From: Halomonas sp.
GTDB lineage: Bacteria > Pseudomonadota > Gammaproteobacteria > Pseudomonadales > Halomonadaceae
Assembly (NCBI RefSeq): GCF_011050415.1
Contig: NZ_DRFS01000025.1
Location: 248,001 to 312,000 of the forward strand
Reading direction: 5' to 3'
DNA length: 64,000 bases
Shown one piece after another: positions 26,548-35,635 of the stretch. The position numbers were made by a program, and so were the translations under genes. How positions within the stretch are numbered: the stretch's first letter is position 1; each line of letters begins with the position of its first letter. The notes under the pieces were generated by a model. That model did no database searches. It worked only from the letters and a program-made list of their open reading frames with translations, and was not told the origin of the DNA.

Positions 26548-28344
26548 TTAGATAGCGCTCGCGTGCTCGACCATCAACTGCAGCGTCTCGCGGCCACGCC
26601 AGCGATTGCGGTTGAGCTTATAGGCGCAGTGCAGTGTATCGCCGATGTTGAATCCGGGCAGCTCACCAGGCGTTAAGGCGCGAAACCAGATCGCTTTGCA
26701 GGTGACCGGCCCCGTGGAGAGTTCCAGCATCAGGTGCGAGCCTTCAGCCCCCACTGGGCGCAATGCTTCCACAATAAAGCGCCCTTCAAACAGCGGCGGA
26801 TCAAACTCCCGCCCGTAAGGACCAAGCGTTTCGATCTCTTGCAGGGTGGTCAGTGAAAGCTGCGCCGTCGAGAGTTCACCATCGGTCCATAGCCGTGGAT
26901 AGAGCGTTCGCCCACCCAACTGCTCGCCTACCGCCTGTAGGAATGCAGCTTTAAAAGCCTCAAGCTGATCCCGTGGCACGCCCACGCCTGCCGCGCCACT
27001 ATGGCCACCAAAGCGCGGCAATGCCTGGGGAGCAAGCTCAAAGGTGCGCTGCAGGGCATCCCTTAGGTGCAGCCCATCAATAGAACGCCCTGAGCCGGTT
27101 AGCATTCCTGGGGCTGCCGCCTGGGTAAGCACCAGGGCAGGTCGCCCGTAGGCCTGTACCAAACGTGAGGCGACAATACCTTGCACGCCGGGGTGACCAT
27201 CTTCCAGCAGTACCACCACGGCGGGCTCATCGGCATCCAGCGCTACCGTGGCGAGAGTGCGCGCCTCGGCGGCCATATCGGCCTCAATAGCTTTGCGGGA
27301 CTGATTATCTTGATCCAGTACATCAAGCTGGCGATTGGCGACCCCATCGTTCTCGGCCAGCATAAAGTGCAGCGCCGCGTAGGGGTCGTCCAGCCGCGAG
27401 CGGGCATTAATCCGCGGCCCCATTTGAAACGCTAACGTCTCGGCGTTAAACGGCACGCTGTCGGCGCCTAAGCGCGTAGCCATGGCGCGCCAGCAGGCTG
27501 CATCCATGCGATTGATCAGCGTTAAGCCGTGATTGACCACCGCCCGGTTAGCAGGGCTGCCGCCCAATGACACACAGTCTGCTACCGTCCCCAGCGCTAC
27601 ATAGGAGAGCCAGGGCGAAAGCTTAGGCGTCGATTCCGGTAGCGCTCCCCACTCAACTAACACACCGCGAGCGAGTGACATGAGTAGCCACGCCACCATG
27701 CATCCGGCAATAGTTTTATCGGGGTAGTCGCAGTCCGAGCGTGTAGGATTTACGCAGGCAAACGCCGAGCTTGGCGGGCCTTCCACCGGCAAGGCGTGGT
27801 GGTCGCTAACCACCACATCGATACCTGCCGCTTTTAAGCGCGCGATACGTGGCTCATCACTGCTGCCACAGTCAGCGGTAATCACCAGGGTGGGAAACGG
27901 CTTAAGCGCAAGCGTACGCTCCACCAACGGTAGGCTAATGCCGTAGCCATCATGAATACGATGGCCAATCAAGCTGTGCAGCTTGCCTTCCGGCACCCCA
28001 AAAAGCTCCACCAGCGTGCGCCGAATCACCACATGGGAGGTAATGCCGTCGACATCATAATCGGTGAGAATACCGATCGCCTCACCCTCTGCCACTGCTT
28101 GAGCGATTCGTTCGGCGGCGCGGCGACCGTCGGCAAGCTTCTCCGGGTGGGCCAGATAGCGCAGGCTGGGGGCGATTAACGGCAGCAGCTCACCGCTGTA
28201 GCCGGGCAAGCGTGAGGCCAGCAATCTGGCTTGAAGCTCGCTTAAACCTTCCGCTTGGGCACGGGCATACAGAGCCTCGTCCAGGGGACGAGGCTCTAAA
28301 CGCGGCTGGGTAGCGCTATAGGACGAGTCTGTTACTGAGGTCAT
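26548..28344 (-). CDS. recJ: Single-stranded-DNA-specific exonuclease RecJ
   Basis: 598 residues from ATG complement 28342-28344; a longer frame would run back into thrC and adds no recognisable sequence. The DHH phosphoesterase core shows TDYDVDGITS, TADCGSS and DHHALP, followed by the DHHA1 domain (FGGHSGAAG) and an OB-like C-terminus. RecJ degrades single-stranded DNA 5' to 3' in RecF-pathway recombination, base excision and mismatch repair. It lies 34 bases after thrC, last in the xerD-dsbC-hom-thrC-recJ run. Confidence 0.96.
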   Translation of the reverse strand: MTSVTDSSYSATQPRLEPRPLDEALYARAQAEGLSELQARLLASRLPGYSGELLPLIAPSLRYLAHPEKLADGRRAAERIAQAVAEGEAIGILTDYDVDGITSHVVIRRTLVELFGVPEGKLHSLIGHRIHDGYGISLPLVERTLALKPFPTLVITADCGSSDEPRIARLKAAGIDVVVSDHHALPVEGPPSSAFACVNPTRSDCDYPDKTIAGCMVAWLLMSLARGVLVEWGALPESTPKLSPWLSYVALGTVADCVSLGGSPANRAVVNHGLTLINRMDAACWRAMATRLGADSVPFNAETLAFQMGPRINARSRLDDPYAALHFMLAENDGVANRQLDVLDQDNQSRKAIEADMAAEARTLATVALDADEPAVVVLLEDGHPGVQGIVASRLVQAYGRPALVLTQAAAPGMLTGSGRSIDGLHLRDALQRTFELAPQALPRFGGHSGAAGVGVPRDQLEAFKAAFLQAVGEQLGGRTLYPRLWTDGELSTAQLSLTTLQEIETLGPYGREFDPPLFEGRFIVEALRPVGAEGSHLMLELSTGPVTCKAIWFRALTPGELPGFNIGDTLHCAYKLNRNRWRGRETLQLMVEHASAI

Positions 28345-28378
28345 CAGGGTCTCAAATCGGGCCACAAAGCTCAGGGCC

Positions 28379-29767
28379 TCAACGGCGATTTTCCACGACG
28401 AACTGCTGCACGGCAGCAAGCTCGTTGGGCAGCACCGTGTAACGCTCTTCGCGCTCAATCAGGTCTTCCATATGCGGCGGCAGGGGCACGCCCAAAAAGC
28501 CCGCTTTTACTACCGCTTCGGCGAACTTGGCCGGGTGAGCGGTGGCCAGCGTTATCATCGGCGTTGACTGATCCGCGCGGGCACGCTCGGCGGCGCGGTA
28601 GCCAGTGGCGGTATGCGGATCGAGCATTTCACCCGTGCGCTTATGCGCCTCGCGAATCACCTCAAGGATGGTCGCATCGTCCACGCTGTAGCTGGTGAAC
28701 TTCTCGCGCAGTTTCGCTAGCGGCGCATCGGCCAGGGCCGTGGGCTCATTCTGGAAGCGCTCAAGCAGCTCGGATACAGCTAAACCGTCGCGATCGTAAG
28801 CGTCAAACAGCAGACGCTCAAAGTTTGACGACACCACGATATCCATGGAAGGAGCCAGCGTCGCCGCCAACTCTTTTTTGGAAAAATCATTAGCGGCCAG
28901 CGTGCGGTGCAGAATGTCGTTGGCGTTAGTGGCAATAATGAACTGCTTCACCGGCAGGCCCATTTTGTAGGCCATATAGCCTGCAAACACATTGCCAAAG
29001 TTAGCCGACGGCACGCAGAAGCTCACTTCACGGTGCGGCGCTCCCAGAGCAACGCCTGAGGCGATGTAGTATACGATCTGCGCCATAATGCGCGCCCAGT
29101 TGATCGAGTTCACCGCCACCAGACGGGTGCCATTGAGGAATTTCTGGTCGGCAAAGCTGGCTTTGACCATTGCCTGGGCATCGTCAAAATTGCCTTCAAT
29201 GGCAATATTGAAGACGTTATTAGCCAATACCGAGGTCATTTGGCGACGCTGAACTTCCGACACCCGGTTGTGGGGGTGCAGGATAAAGATATCCAGGTTG
29301 TCACAGTGGCGGCACCCTTCGATGGCCGCTGAACCGGTATCACCGGAGGTCGCCCCCATGATCACCGCGCGCTCGCCACGTTTTTTCAGGAAGTGATCCA
29401 GTAGGCGGCCGAGCAGCTGTAGCGCTACGTCTTTAAATGCCAGGGTCGGGCCATGAAACTGTTCCAGCAGAAAGTGGTTAGCATCAAGCTGCTTGAGCGG
29501 CACGACCGCATCGTGATTAAACGTTGCGTAGGCTTCTGTGACAATACTGTGGAAGGTTGTGTCGTCGATTTCACCGTTAACAAACGGCTTCATCACCCGG
29601 AAGGCGATTTCCGCGTAGGAGAGCCCAGCCATGGCGGCGAGCTCTTCATGGGAGAATGCTGGCAGGGTTTCCGGCACATAGAGCCCACCGTCGCTGGCCA
29701 TACCGGTGAGCACGACTTCTTCAAAAGAGAGCGCGGGCGCCTTACCACGTGTGCTGATATAACGCAT
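28379..29767 (-). CDS. thrC: Threonine synthase
   Basis: 462 residues of the longer, fungal-like/gammaproteobacterial class. MRYISTRGKAPALSFEEV is the typical start; the PLP-binding Lys lies in GPTLAFKDVALQLLGR and SGDTGSAAIEG forms the phosphate loop. It converts O-phospho-L-homoserine to threonine. Only five bases separate it from hom, so the two are co-translated; no thrB is in the window. Confidence 0.97.
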   Translation of the reverse strand: MRYISTRGKAPALSFEEVVLTGMASDGGLYVPETLPAFSHEELAAMAGLSYAEIAFRVMKPFVNGEIDDTTFHSIVTEAYATFNHDAVVPLKQLDANHFLLEQFHGPTLAFKDVALQLLGRLLDHFLKKRGERAVIMGATSGDTGSAAIEGCRHCDNLDIFILHPHNRVSEVQRRQMTSVLANNVFNIAIEGNFDDAQAMVKASFADQKFLNGTRLVAVNSINWARIMAQIVYYIASGVALGAPHREVSFCVPSANFGNVFAGYMAYKMGLPVKQFIIATNANDILHRTLAANDFSKKELAATLAPSMDIVVSSNFERLLFDAYDRDGLAVSELLERFQNEPTALADAPLAKLREKFTSYSVDDATILEVIREAHKRTGEMLDPHTATGYRAAERARADQSTPMITLATAHPAKFAEAVVKAGFLGVPLPPHMEDLIEREERYTVLPNELAAVQQFVVENRR

Positions 29768-29772
29768 TTGGG

Positions 29773-31089
29773 TTACTCTCCTTCGTCCAGGCTTTCCACG
29801 CGAATACGCGTTAACGGCCCGGCGATATCGGCCATTGATTCAATTTCACGAATCGCTTGGTTCATCTGCTTCTCTTTGGTGCGATGGGTCAGCAGGATAA
29901 TCGGTACCAGCTCACCTTCGGTGGCCTCTTTCTGAATCAGTGCTTCAATAGAGATACCCTGCTCAGCCAGAATCGTCGCTACCCGCGCCAGTACACCCGG
30001 ACGATCGACCGCCAGCAGGCGTAGATAATAGGCAGTGATGATGTCTTCCATCGGCATGATAGGTAGCTGACTGACATCTTCATCGATACCGCAGAACGCC
30101 AAGTAAGGCACCCGGTAGTGGTGGTCTGTGGAGATATCCCGCGCCACGTCGAGCAGGTCGGCCACTACCGCTGAGGCGGTTGGCTCCGCGCCCGCACCCG
30201 CGCCGTAGTAAAGCGTAGGCCCAACCGCATCGCCCATAATCGCAATGGCGTTTTTCACACCGTGAACATTGGCCAGCAAGCGCTCTTTTGGAATTAGCGT
30301 GGGGTGAACACGCAGTTCTAGCCCTTGATCAGTGCGCTTAGAGATGCCCAGGTGTTTAATCACGTAGCCCAGATTATCGGCCTGCTCGACATCTTCAGCG
30401 GTAATGCGTGAAATACCTTCGGTGAAGGCTTTCTCGAACTGCAGCGGCACACCATAGGCAATCGAGGCCAGGATGGTGAGCTTATGCGCGGCATCGATAC
30501 CTTCCACATCAAACGTGGGGTCGGACTCGGCATAGCCCAGTGCCTGCGCTTCTGCGAGCACGTCTTCAAACGCCCGCCCTTCATCGCGCATGTGAGTAAG
30601 AATATAGTTGCCGGTACCATTGATAATGCCCGCCACCCACTCGATGCGGTTGGCACCCAGGCCTTCGCGCAGCGACTTGATGACCGGAATACCGCCCGCC
30701 ACCGCCGCTTCAAAGGCGACAATAACACCTTTCTCATGAGCGGCTTTGAAGATTTCATTACCATGCACGGCAATCAGCGCTTTGTTGGCAGTAACCACGT
30801 GCTTGCCGTTGGCGATGGCGGTGAGTACCAGCTCGCGAGCGATATCGTAACCACCAATCAGCTCCACCAGGACATCAATATTAGGGTTGGTAGCGACTTC
30901 GAAAACATCGGTAGTAGCATTGATACCGGTAATATCGCAGTCAGGGTGAATACTGCGGTGGGCCACCTGCTCAATCACAATAGGACGGCCAGCACGACGC
31001 GCAATATCGTCAGCGTTGCGGGTCAATACATTAAAGGTGCCGCCACCGACTGTGCCTAGACCACAAATACCTACTCTTACCGGTTTCAA
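29773..31089 (-). CDS. hom: Homoserine dehydrogenase
   Basis: 438 residues, a monofunctional enzyme not fused to aspartokinase. Rossmann motif GICGLGTVGGGTF, then catalytic-domain motifs TANKALIAVHG, EAAVAGGIPVIKSLREGL and NGTGNYIL; a C-terminal ACT domain (LRLLAVDRPGVLARVATIL) likely binds threonine for feedback control. It reduces aspartate semialdehyde to homoserine for threonine and methionine synthesis. Confidence 0.97.
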   Translation of the reverse strand: MKPVRVGICGLGTVGGGTFNVLTRNADDIARRAGRPIVIEQVAHRSIHPDCDITGINATTDVFEVATNPNIDVLVELIGGYDIARELVLTAIANGKHVVTANKALIAVHGNEIFKAAHEKGVIVAFEAAVAGGIPVIKSLREGLGANRIEWVAGIINGTGNYILTHMRDEGRAFEDVLAEAQALGYAESDPTFDVEGIDAAHKLTILASIAYGVPLQFEKAFTEGISRITAEDVEQADNLGYVIKHLGISKRTDQGLELRVHPTLIPKERLLANVHGVKNAIAIMGDAVGPTLYYGAGAGAEPTASAVVADLLDVARDISTDHHYRVPYLAFCGIDEDVSQLPIMPMEDIITAYYLRLLAVDRPGVLARVATILAEQGISIEALIQKEATEGELVPIILLTHRTKEKQMNQAIREIESMADIAGPLTRIRVESLDEGE

Positions 31090-31224
31090 AATACTTCCCC
31101 TTTCATGTCGTGCACCTGGTGGTGCGGGTCTTAAATTCAGTCTTAAGGACGTTTTTAAAAGCTATTCAGCGTTGTGTACCGCCTCATCTCACACGGCACT
31201 GGTCGAATGTTTCAGCTCCAAGCT

Positions 31225-31998
31225 TTAGTCGTCTTCCAAGCCTAACATGGCGATGAGTCGCTCAGGAGGTACAAATCCAGGTACTAACTGTCCATCGGGC
31301 AAAATAATCGCCGGTGTGCCCTGCACGCCCAACGCCCGGCCCAAATCATACTGCCCTGCCACGGGATTGTCGCAGCTTGCCGCGCTGGAAATGGTTTGGC
31401 CTTCCTTCGCTTGGTTCATCGCTTCGCTACGATTATCCGAGCACCACACCTTTTGCAGCGTGGTGGCGACGGCGCTGTTCATCCCCGCCCGTGGAAAAGC
31501 CATGTAGTGCACGGCAATACCGTGCTCATTCAATTCGGGAATCGTGTCATGTAAACGCGCGCAGTAAGGGCAGCTAGGGTCGGTAAACACAACGATGGTG
31601 GCCTTGGGCTCATCAGCACCACGGTAAATCACTCGTTCGCTTTCAGGCACTGCGGCCAGGGCGTCAGCCCGCACTTGGTTGTGCTCTTGCTCGGTTAAAT
31701 TGACCAATCCATCATCGGCATTTTCATATAGGTCGCCAAGTAAAAAGTGGCTGCCTTCGGCGTTGGAGTAGAAAGATTCACCGCTCTCCAGGCGCACGTG
31801 ATAAATGCCATCCATTGGCGTCGCGGTGACCGTTTCTACGGGCATCGATTGGCCATTAACGCTAAGCGACCCGGCGAGGCGTTCTGCCACGTCATCGGCC
31901 TGGGCAGCAGCGGGTAACAGGCTGCCGGCGATCAGTAACGTCATCATTGAGAAAGGTGTCAGTAAAGGCATTGCTAAAAAACCGCGTTGACGCATCAT
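31225..31998 (-). CDS. dsbC: Thiol:disulfide interchange protein DsbC
   Basis: 257 residues. The start at complement 31996-31998 follows GAGG eight bases upstream and sits 4 bases past the xerD stop; a further upstream ATG would lie inside xerD. A signal peptide ends near AAAQA. An N-terminal dimerisation domain precedes a thioredoxin domain with the active site CPYC (in FTDPSCPYCARLH), a second structural Cys pair (VWCSDN, ASCDN) and the cis-Pro GTPAIIL. DsbC isomerises wrong disulfides in the periplasm and needs DsbD for reduction. Confidence 0.95.
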   Translation of the reverse strand: MMRQRGFLAMPLLTPFSMMTLLIAGSLLPAAAQADDVAERLAGSLSVNGQSMPVETVTATPMDGIYHVRLESGESFYSNAEGSHFLLGDLYENADDGLVNLTEQEHNQVRADALAAVPESERVIYRGADEPKATIVVFTDPSCPYCARLHDTIPELNEHGIAVHYMAFPRAGMNSAVATTLQKVWCSDNRSEAMNQAKEGQTISSAASCDNPVAGQYDLGRALGVQGTPAIILPDGQLVPGFVPPERLIAMLGLEDD

Positions 31999-32002
31999 CA
32001 AT

Positions 32003-32884
32003 TCAACCTCGTGGGTGATGTTCTGCATGTAAACTTTCCAGGCGCGCTTGGGCTACATGGGTATAAATCTGGGTCGTCGATAGATCGCTATGACCTAGCA
32101 GCAGTTGTACGACCCGTAAATTGGCCCCATGATTCAATAAATGTGTCGCAAACGCATGACGCAATGTATGCGGCGACAGTGGCCGGGTAATTCCCGCCGT
32201 AATGGCATGGACTTTAATGCGGTGCCAAAACGTTTGCCGGGTCATGGCTTTATCGCTCCGACCAGGAAAAAGCGCCGGGCGAGTGGGGTCACTCATTAAG
32301 TTCTGCCGGGCGGTGTCCATGTAATGCGCGATCCAGTCTGCTGCTTCCTCACCCATCGGTACCAGACGATCTTTATCGCCCTTGCCGCGCACCCTTACCA
32401 CTCCTTGGCGAAGATTAACCGCATCACTGGTAAGTCCCACTAACTCTGACACCCGCAGACCACAGGCGTAGAGCAGCTCTAACATGGCCCGATCCCGCAC
32501 CCCTAAAGGGGTATCCGTATCCGGTGCCATTAGCAGCCGCTCCACCTCATCCTCTTCCAAGGTATTGGGCAGGCCAGGTATTACACGGGGCAGCTTGATG
32601 TCCGTCAGCGGGTCGCTTTTCACCTGGTTGTTTAAGCGCCCCCAGCGATAGAAGCTGCGCAGCGTCGACAGCAGCCGAGCATTACTGCGCAGCTGATAAC
32701 CCTGTTCACGGCGGCTGGCCAGCCACTCATTGAGACGCTCAGGTGGCGGTGCTAACAGCGCCTCACCGTGAGTTTCCAAGTGCGCCTGCCAGGCGGTTAG
32801 ATCACGCCGGTAGGCCGCTAAGGTATGGTCGCTGGCACCCTGTTCGAGCCAAAGGGCGTCTAAAAAGGCATCGATAACGCTCAT
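32003..32884 (-). CDS. xerD: Site-specific tyrosine recombinase XerD
   Basis: 293 residues. The N-terminal SAM-like core-binding domain (FLDALWLEQGASDHTLAAYRRDL in part) and the catalytic domain with Arg in CGLRVSELVGL, Lys in VRGKGDKDRLVP, HTLRHAFATHLL, GHSDLSTTQIYTH and the terminal nucleophile Tyr are complete. With XerC it resolves chromosome dimers at dif. The operon position before dsbC is the standard xerD site, and no mobile element borders it, which argues against a phage integrase. Confidence 0.95.
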   Translation of the reverse strand: MSVIDAFLDALWLEQGASDHTLAAYRRDLTAWQAHLETHGEALLAPPPERLNEWLASRREQGYQLRSNARLLSTLRSFYRWGRLNNQVKSDPLTDIKLPRVIPGLPNTLEEDEVERLLMAPDTDTPLGVRDRAMLELLYACGLRVSELVGLTSDAVNLRQGVVRVRGKGDKDRLVPMGEEAADWIAHYMDTARQNLMSDPTRPALFPGRSDKAMTRQTFWHRIKVHAITAGITRPLSPHTLRHAFATHLLNHGANLRVVQLLLGHSDLSTTQIYTHVAQARLESLHAEHHPRG

Positions 32885-32910
32885 ACGTTAGCAGTCTCAG
32901 TATTAGCTTA

Positions 32911-32950
32911 TAAAAAACCCCGTCCCGCAAAGCGGTGACGGGGTCTTGGT
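32911..32950 (-). terminator. Terminator of the rpsP-rplS operon
   Basis: ACCCCGTC (32917-32924) and GACGGGGT (32937-32944) form an 8-bp stem; on the minus strand it is followed by a run of T (TTTTTTATAA). It separates rplS from xerD. Confidence 0.85.
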
Positions 32951-33003
32951 ACCTAGGCGCGACGCGGCTGCAAGAGCAGCGCACGCCCGAGGAGCAGTGG
33001 CGT

Positions 33004-33360
33004 TTACGCCAGCTTTTCCTTGATACGTGCAGAACGACCGCTGCGCTCGCGCAGGTAGTACAGTTTAGCTTGACGCACATCACCACGACGCTTGACTTCA
33101 AGAGAGTCAACCAGCGGGCTGTAGGTCTGGAAGGTACGCTCAACACCAACACCATGAGAAATTTTACGCACGGTGAAAGCGGAGTTCAGGCCACGGTTAC
33201 GCTTACCGATAACAACACCTTCGAACGCCTGCAGACGCTCACGGGTGCCTTCCTTTACTTTTACCTGCACAACAATGGTATCACCTGGTGAAAACGCAGG
33301 GATTTCCTTGCCCATTTGCTCAGATTCGATCGCCTGGATCACTTTACTTTTGTTGCTCAT
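33004..33360 (-). CDS. rplS: 50S ribosomal protein L19
   Basis: 118 residues from ATG complement 33358-33360, whose product begins MSNKSKVIQAIESEQM. FSPGDTIVVQVKVKEG, RLQAFEGVVIG, RNRGLNSAFTVRKIS and the basic C-terminus RSGRSARIKEKL are diagnostic. L19 lies at the subunit interface. It is the last gene of rpsP-rimM-trmD-rplS, with 160 bases between it and trmD. Confidence 0.98.
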   Translation of the reverse strand: MSNKSKVIQAIESEQMGKEIPAFSPGDTIVVQVKVKEGTRERLQAFEGVVIGKRNRGLNSAFTVRKISHGVGVERTFQTYSPLVDSLEVKRRGDVRQAKLYYLRERSGRSARIKEKLA

Positions 33361-33521
33361 TTTCATACTCCTGAATAACGTGTTGGCTTGACCGCTCAAT
33401 CATGGGAGGCGGAAGCCGTGATCCCGGCGCTCGTATCGAGCCACGCGGGAATCGTTATGGGTGACACAGGTGCGCAATTTTCGCCCTGCACCGCCGCTCT
33501 GGCCTACTTTGTTTTGACTAC

Positions 33522-34391
33522 TTAATCAGCTTTAGCTGACAAAGTGGACAGAGCGTGTTCCTCGATAAACTCGTTTAACAGCTTGCGCTGTTCGACATCT
33601 AATGTGCGCCCTTCCAATAAGTCAGGACGACGCTGCCATGTACGGCCCAGTGACTGCTTTAGCCGCCAGCGCTTAATGGCTGCATGATTACCACTTAGCA
33701 GCACATCTGGCACCTGACGCCCGTCGATAATTTCTGGACGGGTATAGTGCGGGCAATCTAACAGACCGTCATTAAACGAGTCTTCGACAGCGGAGTCTTG
33801 ATGCCCTAATACGCCAGGGATCAGCCTTGCCGCTGCATCAATCAGCACCATTGCTGGCAGTTCACCACCGCTCAGCACATAATCACCAATCGACCACTCT
33901 TCGTCGATGTCACTCTCCACCACGCGCTCATCAATGCCTTCATAGCGCCCTGCTACGACCACTAAAGGTCCTGCAGAAGCTAGTGCTTGAACGCCCTGCT
34001 GATCCAATTTACGCCCTTGGGGCGATAGATAGATCACCGTCGGCACTAGGCCGGTGGCTTGTTGCGCCCGTTCACGGGCGGCAAAGATCGCTGCGCGTAG
34101 GGTGTCGACTTTCATCAACATGCCTGGACCACCGCCATAGGGGCGATCATCTACGCTGCGGTGACGATCCGTAGCGTAATCACGCGGGTTCCAAAACTCT
34201 AATGCGATGCGCTGCTTCTCTACCGCTCTGCCGACCACACCTTGCTGCGTTAGCGCGTCGAACATCTCGGGAAACAGTGACACCACGCCAATCCACATAG
34301 CAGGCGACGCTACTTCGCTTTCACAAAGCTCGTTTTCACAAAGCCCTGGCTCTATTGAGTCAGCAGAAACATCATTACTCAAACTATTCAT
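33522..34391 (-). CDS. trmD: tRNA (guanine(37)-N1)-methyltransferase TrmD
   Basis: 289 residues if read from the first ATG (complement 34389-34391). The family normally begins at MWIGVVSLFPEMFDAL, here residue 32 (ATG near 34298), so either there is a 31-residue acidic/Ser-rich extension or translation starts at that internal ATG. The SPOUT trefoil-knot features DDRPYGGGPGMLM, VVAGRYEGIDERV and SIGDYVLSGGELPA are intact. TrmD makes m1G37 in tRNAs and prevents frameshifting. It follows rimM by 8 bases. Confidence 0.95.
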   Translation of the reverse strand: MNSLSNDVSADSIEPGLCENELCESEVASPAMWIGVVSLFPEMFDALTQQGVVGRAVEKQRIALEFWNPRDYATDRHRSVDDRPYGGGPGMLMKVDTLRAAIFAARERAQQATGLVPTVIYLSPQGRKLDQQGVQALASAGPLVVVAGRYEGIDERVVESDIDEEWSIGDYVLSGGELPAMVLIDAAARLIPGVLGHQDSAVEDSFNDGLLDCPHYTRPEIIDGRQVPDVLLSGNHAAIKRWRLKQSLGRTWQRRPDLLEGRTLDVEQRKLLNEFIEEHALSTLSAKAD

Positions 34392-34399
34392 AAGTTTGG

Positions 34400-34945
34400 T
34401 CAAAACTCAGGGTCCCAATTGACGACCATGCGGCCCTCTTGGGTACTGATTTCGACAATGACATCATCTGGCAAAAACGGTAACAGCCGCTCGCGCTTGT
34501 CGATTGCATCAGAATCGCCGCGTACCACCATGACATCGTTGGCACCGGTTTCGAACAGGTAACTTACCCGCCCTAGCCGCTCGCCAGCCTGAGTGAAGAC
34601 CACCATGCCTTCAAGCTCATGCCAATAATACTCGTCGTCAGAAAGCTCAGGTAGTGCCTGTTTGGGCATCAGGATGTCCGTTTGGGCCAGTGCTTCAGCC
34701 GCGCTACGGTCATCGACCCCTTGCAGTTGCACTACGATCCCTTTGCCCTGCCGACGCCCCTGAACAACGTTTATGCGCGTCAGTGTTTCACCTTGGCGCA
34801 CCCACCATTCCGGGTACTCTAGAATGCTGTCTATCGGGCTAGTGTAGGAGTACACCTTCAGCCAACCTTTCACCCCATAAGGGCTAGTCAGCTTGCCTAG
34901 CACCACATATGTGTCGTCAGTTTGGCTTATTTCAAAACGCGACAT
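34400..34945 (-). CDS. rimM: Ribosome maturation factor RimM
   Basis: 181 residues. The N-terminal half begins VVLGKLTSPYGVKGWLKVYS, the RimM signature, and the C-terminal PRC-barrel domain includes YYWHELEGMVVFTQAGERLG and a DVIVEIS end. RimM binds S19 and assists maturation of the 30S head. It is second in the rpsP operon. Confidence 0.97.
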   Translation of the reverse strand: MSRFEISQTDDTYVVLGKLTSPYGVKGWLKVYSYTSPIDSILEYPEWWVRQGETLTRINVVQGRRQGKGIVVQLQGVDDRSAAEALAQTDILMPKQALPELSDDEYYWHELEGMVVFTQAGERLGRVSYLFETGANDVMVVRGDSDAIDKRERLLPFLPDDVIVEISTQEGRMVVNWDPEF

Positions 34946-35006
34946 TGACGACCTCAGCTAGCCACAGCACTCAATTTATTCCACATAAAGATCCCACACA
35001 GCAGGC

Positions 35007-35255
35007 TTAAGCCTGTTTGCGTGCTTCTTTAAGCAGCTCAGCAACACGACCAGAAACCTGGGCGCCTTGGCTCTGCCAATGAACAACGCGGTCTAAATCA
35101 ACGCGCAGACGCTCTTCTTGACCACGGGCAACCGGGTTGAAGAAGCCAACACGCTCGATGAAACGACCATCACGTGCATTACGCGAATCAGTAACAGTCA
35201 GGTGGTAAAAGGGACGCTTCTTGGCGCCACCACGGGCCAAACGAATGGTAACCAT
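35007..35255 (-). CDS. rpsP: 30S ribosomal protein S16
   Basis: 82 residues beginning MVTIRLARGGAKKRPFYHL, then DSRNARDGRFIERVGFFNP, unmistakable S16. It is first in the operon rpsP-rimM-trmD-rplS, preceded by a GGATAG-type ribosome site and a leader of about 200 bases. In many gammaproteobacteria ffh lies next to this operon; here a six-gene cassette separates them. Confidence 0.98.
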   Translation of the reverse strand: MVTIRLARGGAKKRPFYHLTVTDSRNARDGRFIERVGFFNPVARGQEERLRVDLDRVVHWQSQGAQVSGRVAELLKEARKQA

Positions 35256-35635
35256 ACGATAACTATCCTTCGGTTGAGGTTACGAGAGTGTAGTCATAGC
35301 GCTAACCGCTACCGAAACACTCTTCGTGCTGTTTTCTTGGCGCTAAGTTAACGAAATGCAACGTTTTGAGCTTGCAAGAGGCTTGCTTAGTGCCATTTGA
35401 GCCTTCATCGGGTAGTGCTAACACTACGTTTTGGCGTATTTCAGGCAACACCCACGCATGAAGAGGCCGCATTCTACGCAAATGCGCTCGGCTTGGAAAG
35501 CCTGACAGCCAGAAAACTCATAAAGCGTCAACCACTGCATTCACTGTAAAGGGCATCTTTGCTCGCAAGTTTCTATTTGTTCAAGGCTAGCACCCCAAAA
35601 GGCGATATCATCATGGCTTGCTTAAACGTTATACG
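35256..35635. other. Intergenic region between rpsP and the LacI-type gene
   Basis: 380 bases without a convincing gene. It holds the probable rpsP operon promoter (35471-35499) and its leader. The rest, adjoining the 3' end of the leftward LacI-type gene, shows no strong hairpin with a T-run, no tRNA and no obvious repeat. This is also the left junction of the accessory cassette. Confidence 0.6.
35471..35499 (-). promoter_or_regulatory. Candidate promoter for the rpsP operon
   Basis: On the minus strand TTTCCA and TAGAAT are separated by 17 bases. A GC-rich stretch (GCGG) follows the -10, resembling a discriminator of growth-rate-controlled promoters. It would give a leader of about 210 bases to rpsP. 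Confidence 0.45.

Noticed and set aside
28345..28458. N-terminal extension of RecJ overlapping thrC
   Set aside because: It reads the end of thrC in another frame and shows no RecJ similarity; ATG at complement 28344 is preferred.
32003..32884. Phage-type integrase
   Set aside because: Full-length match to XerD and the conserved xerD-dsbC-hom-thrC-recJ order indicate the housekeeping recombinase.
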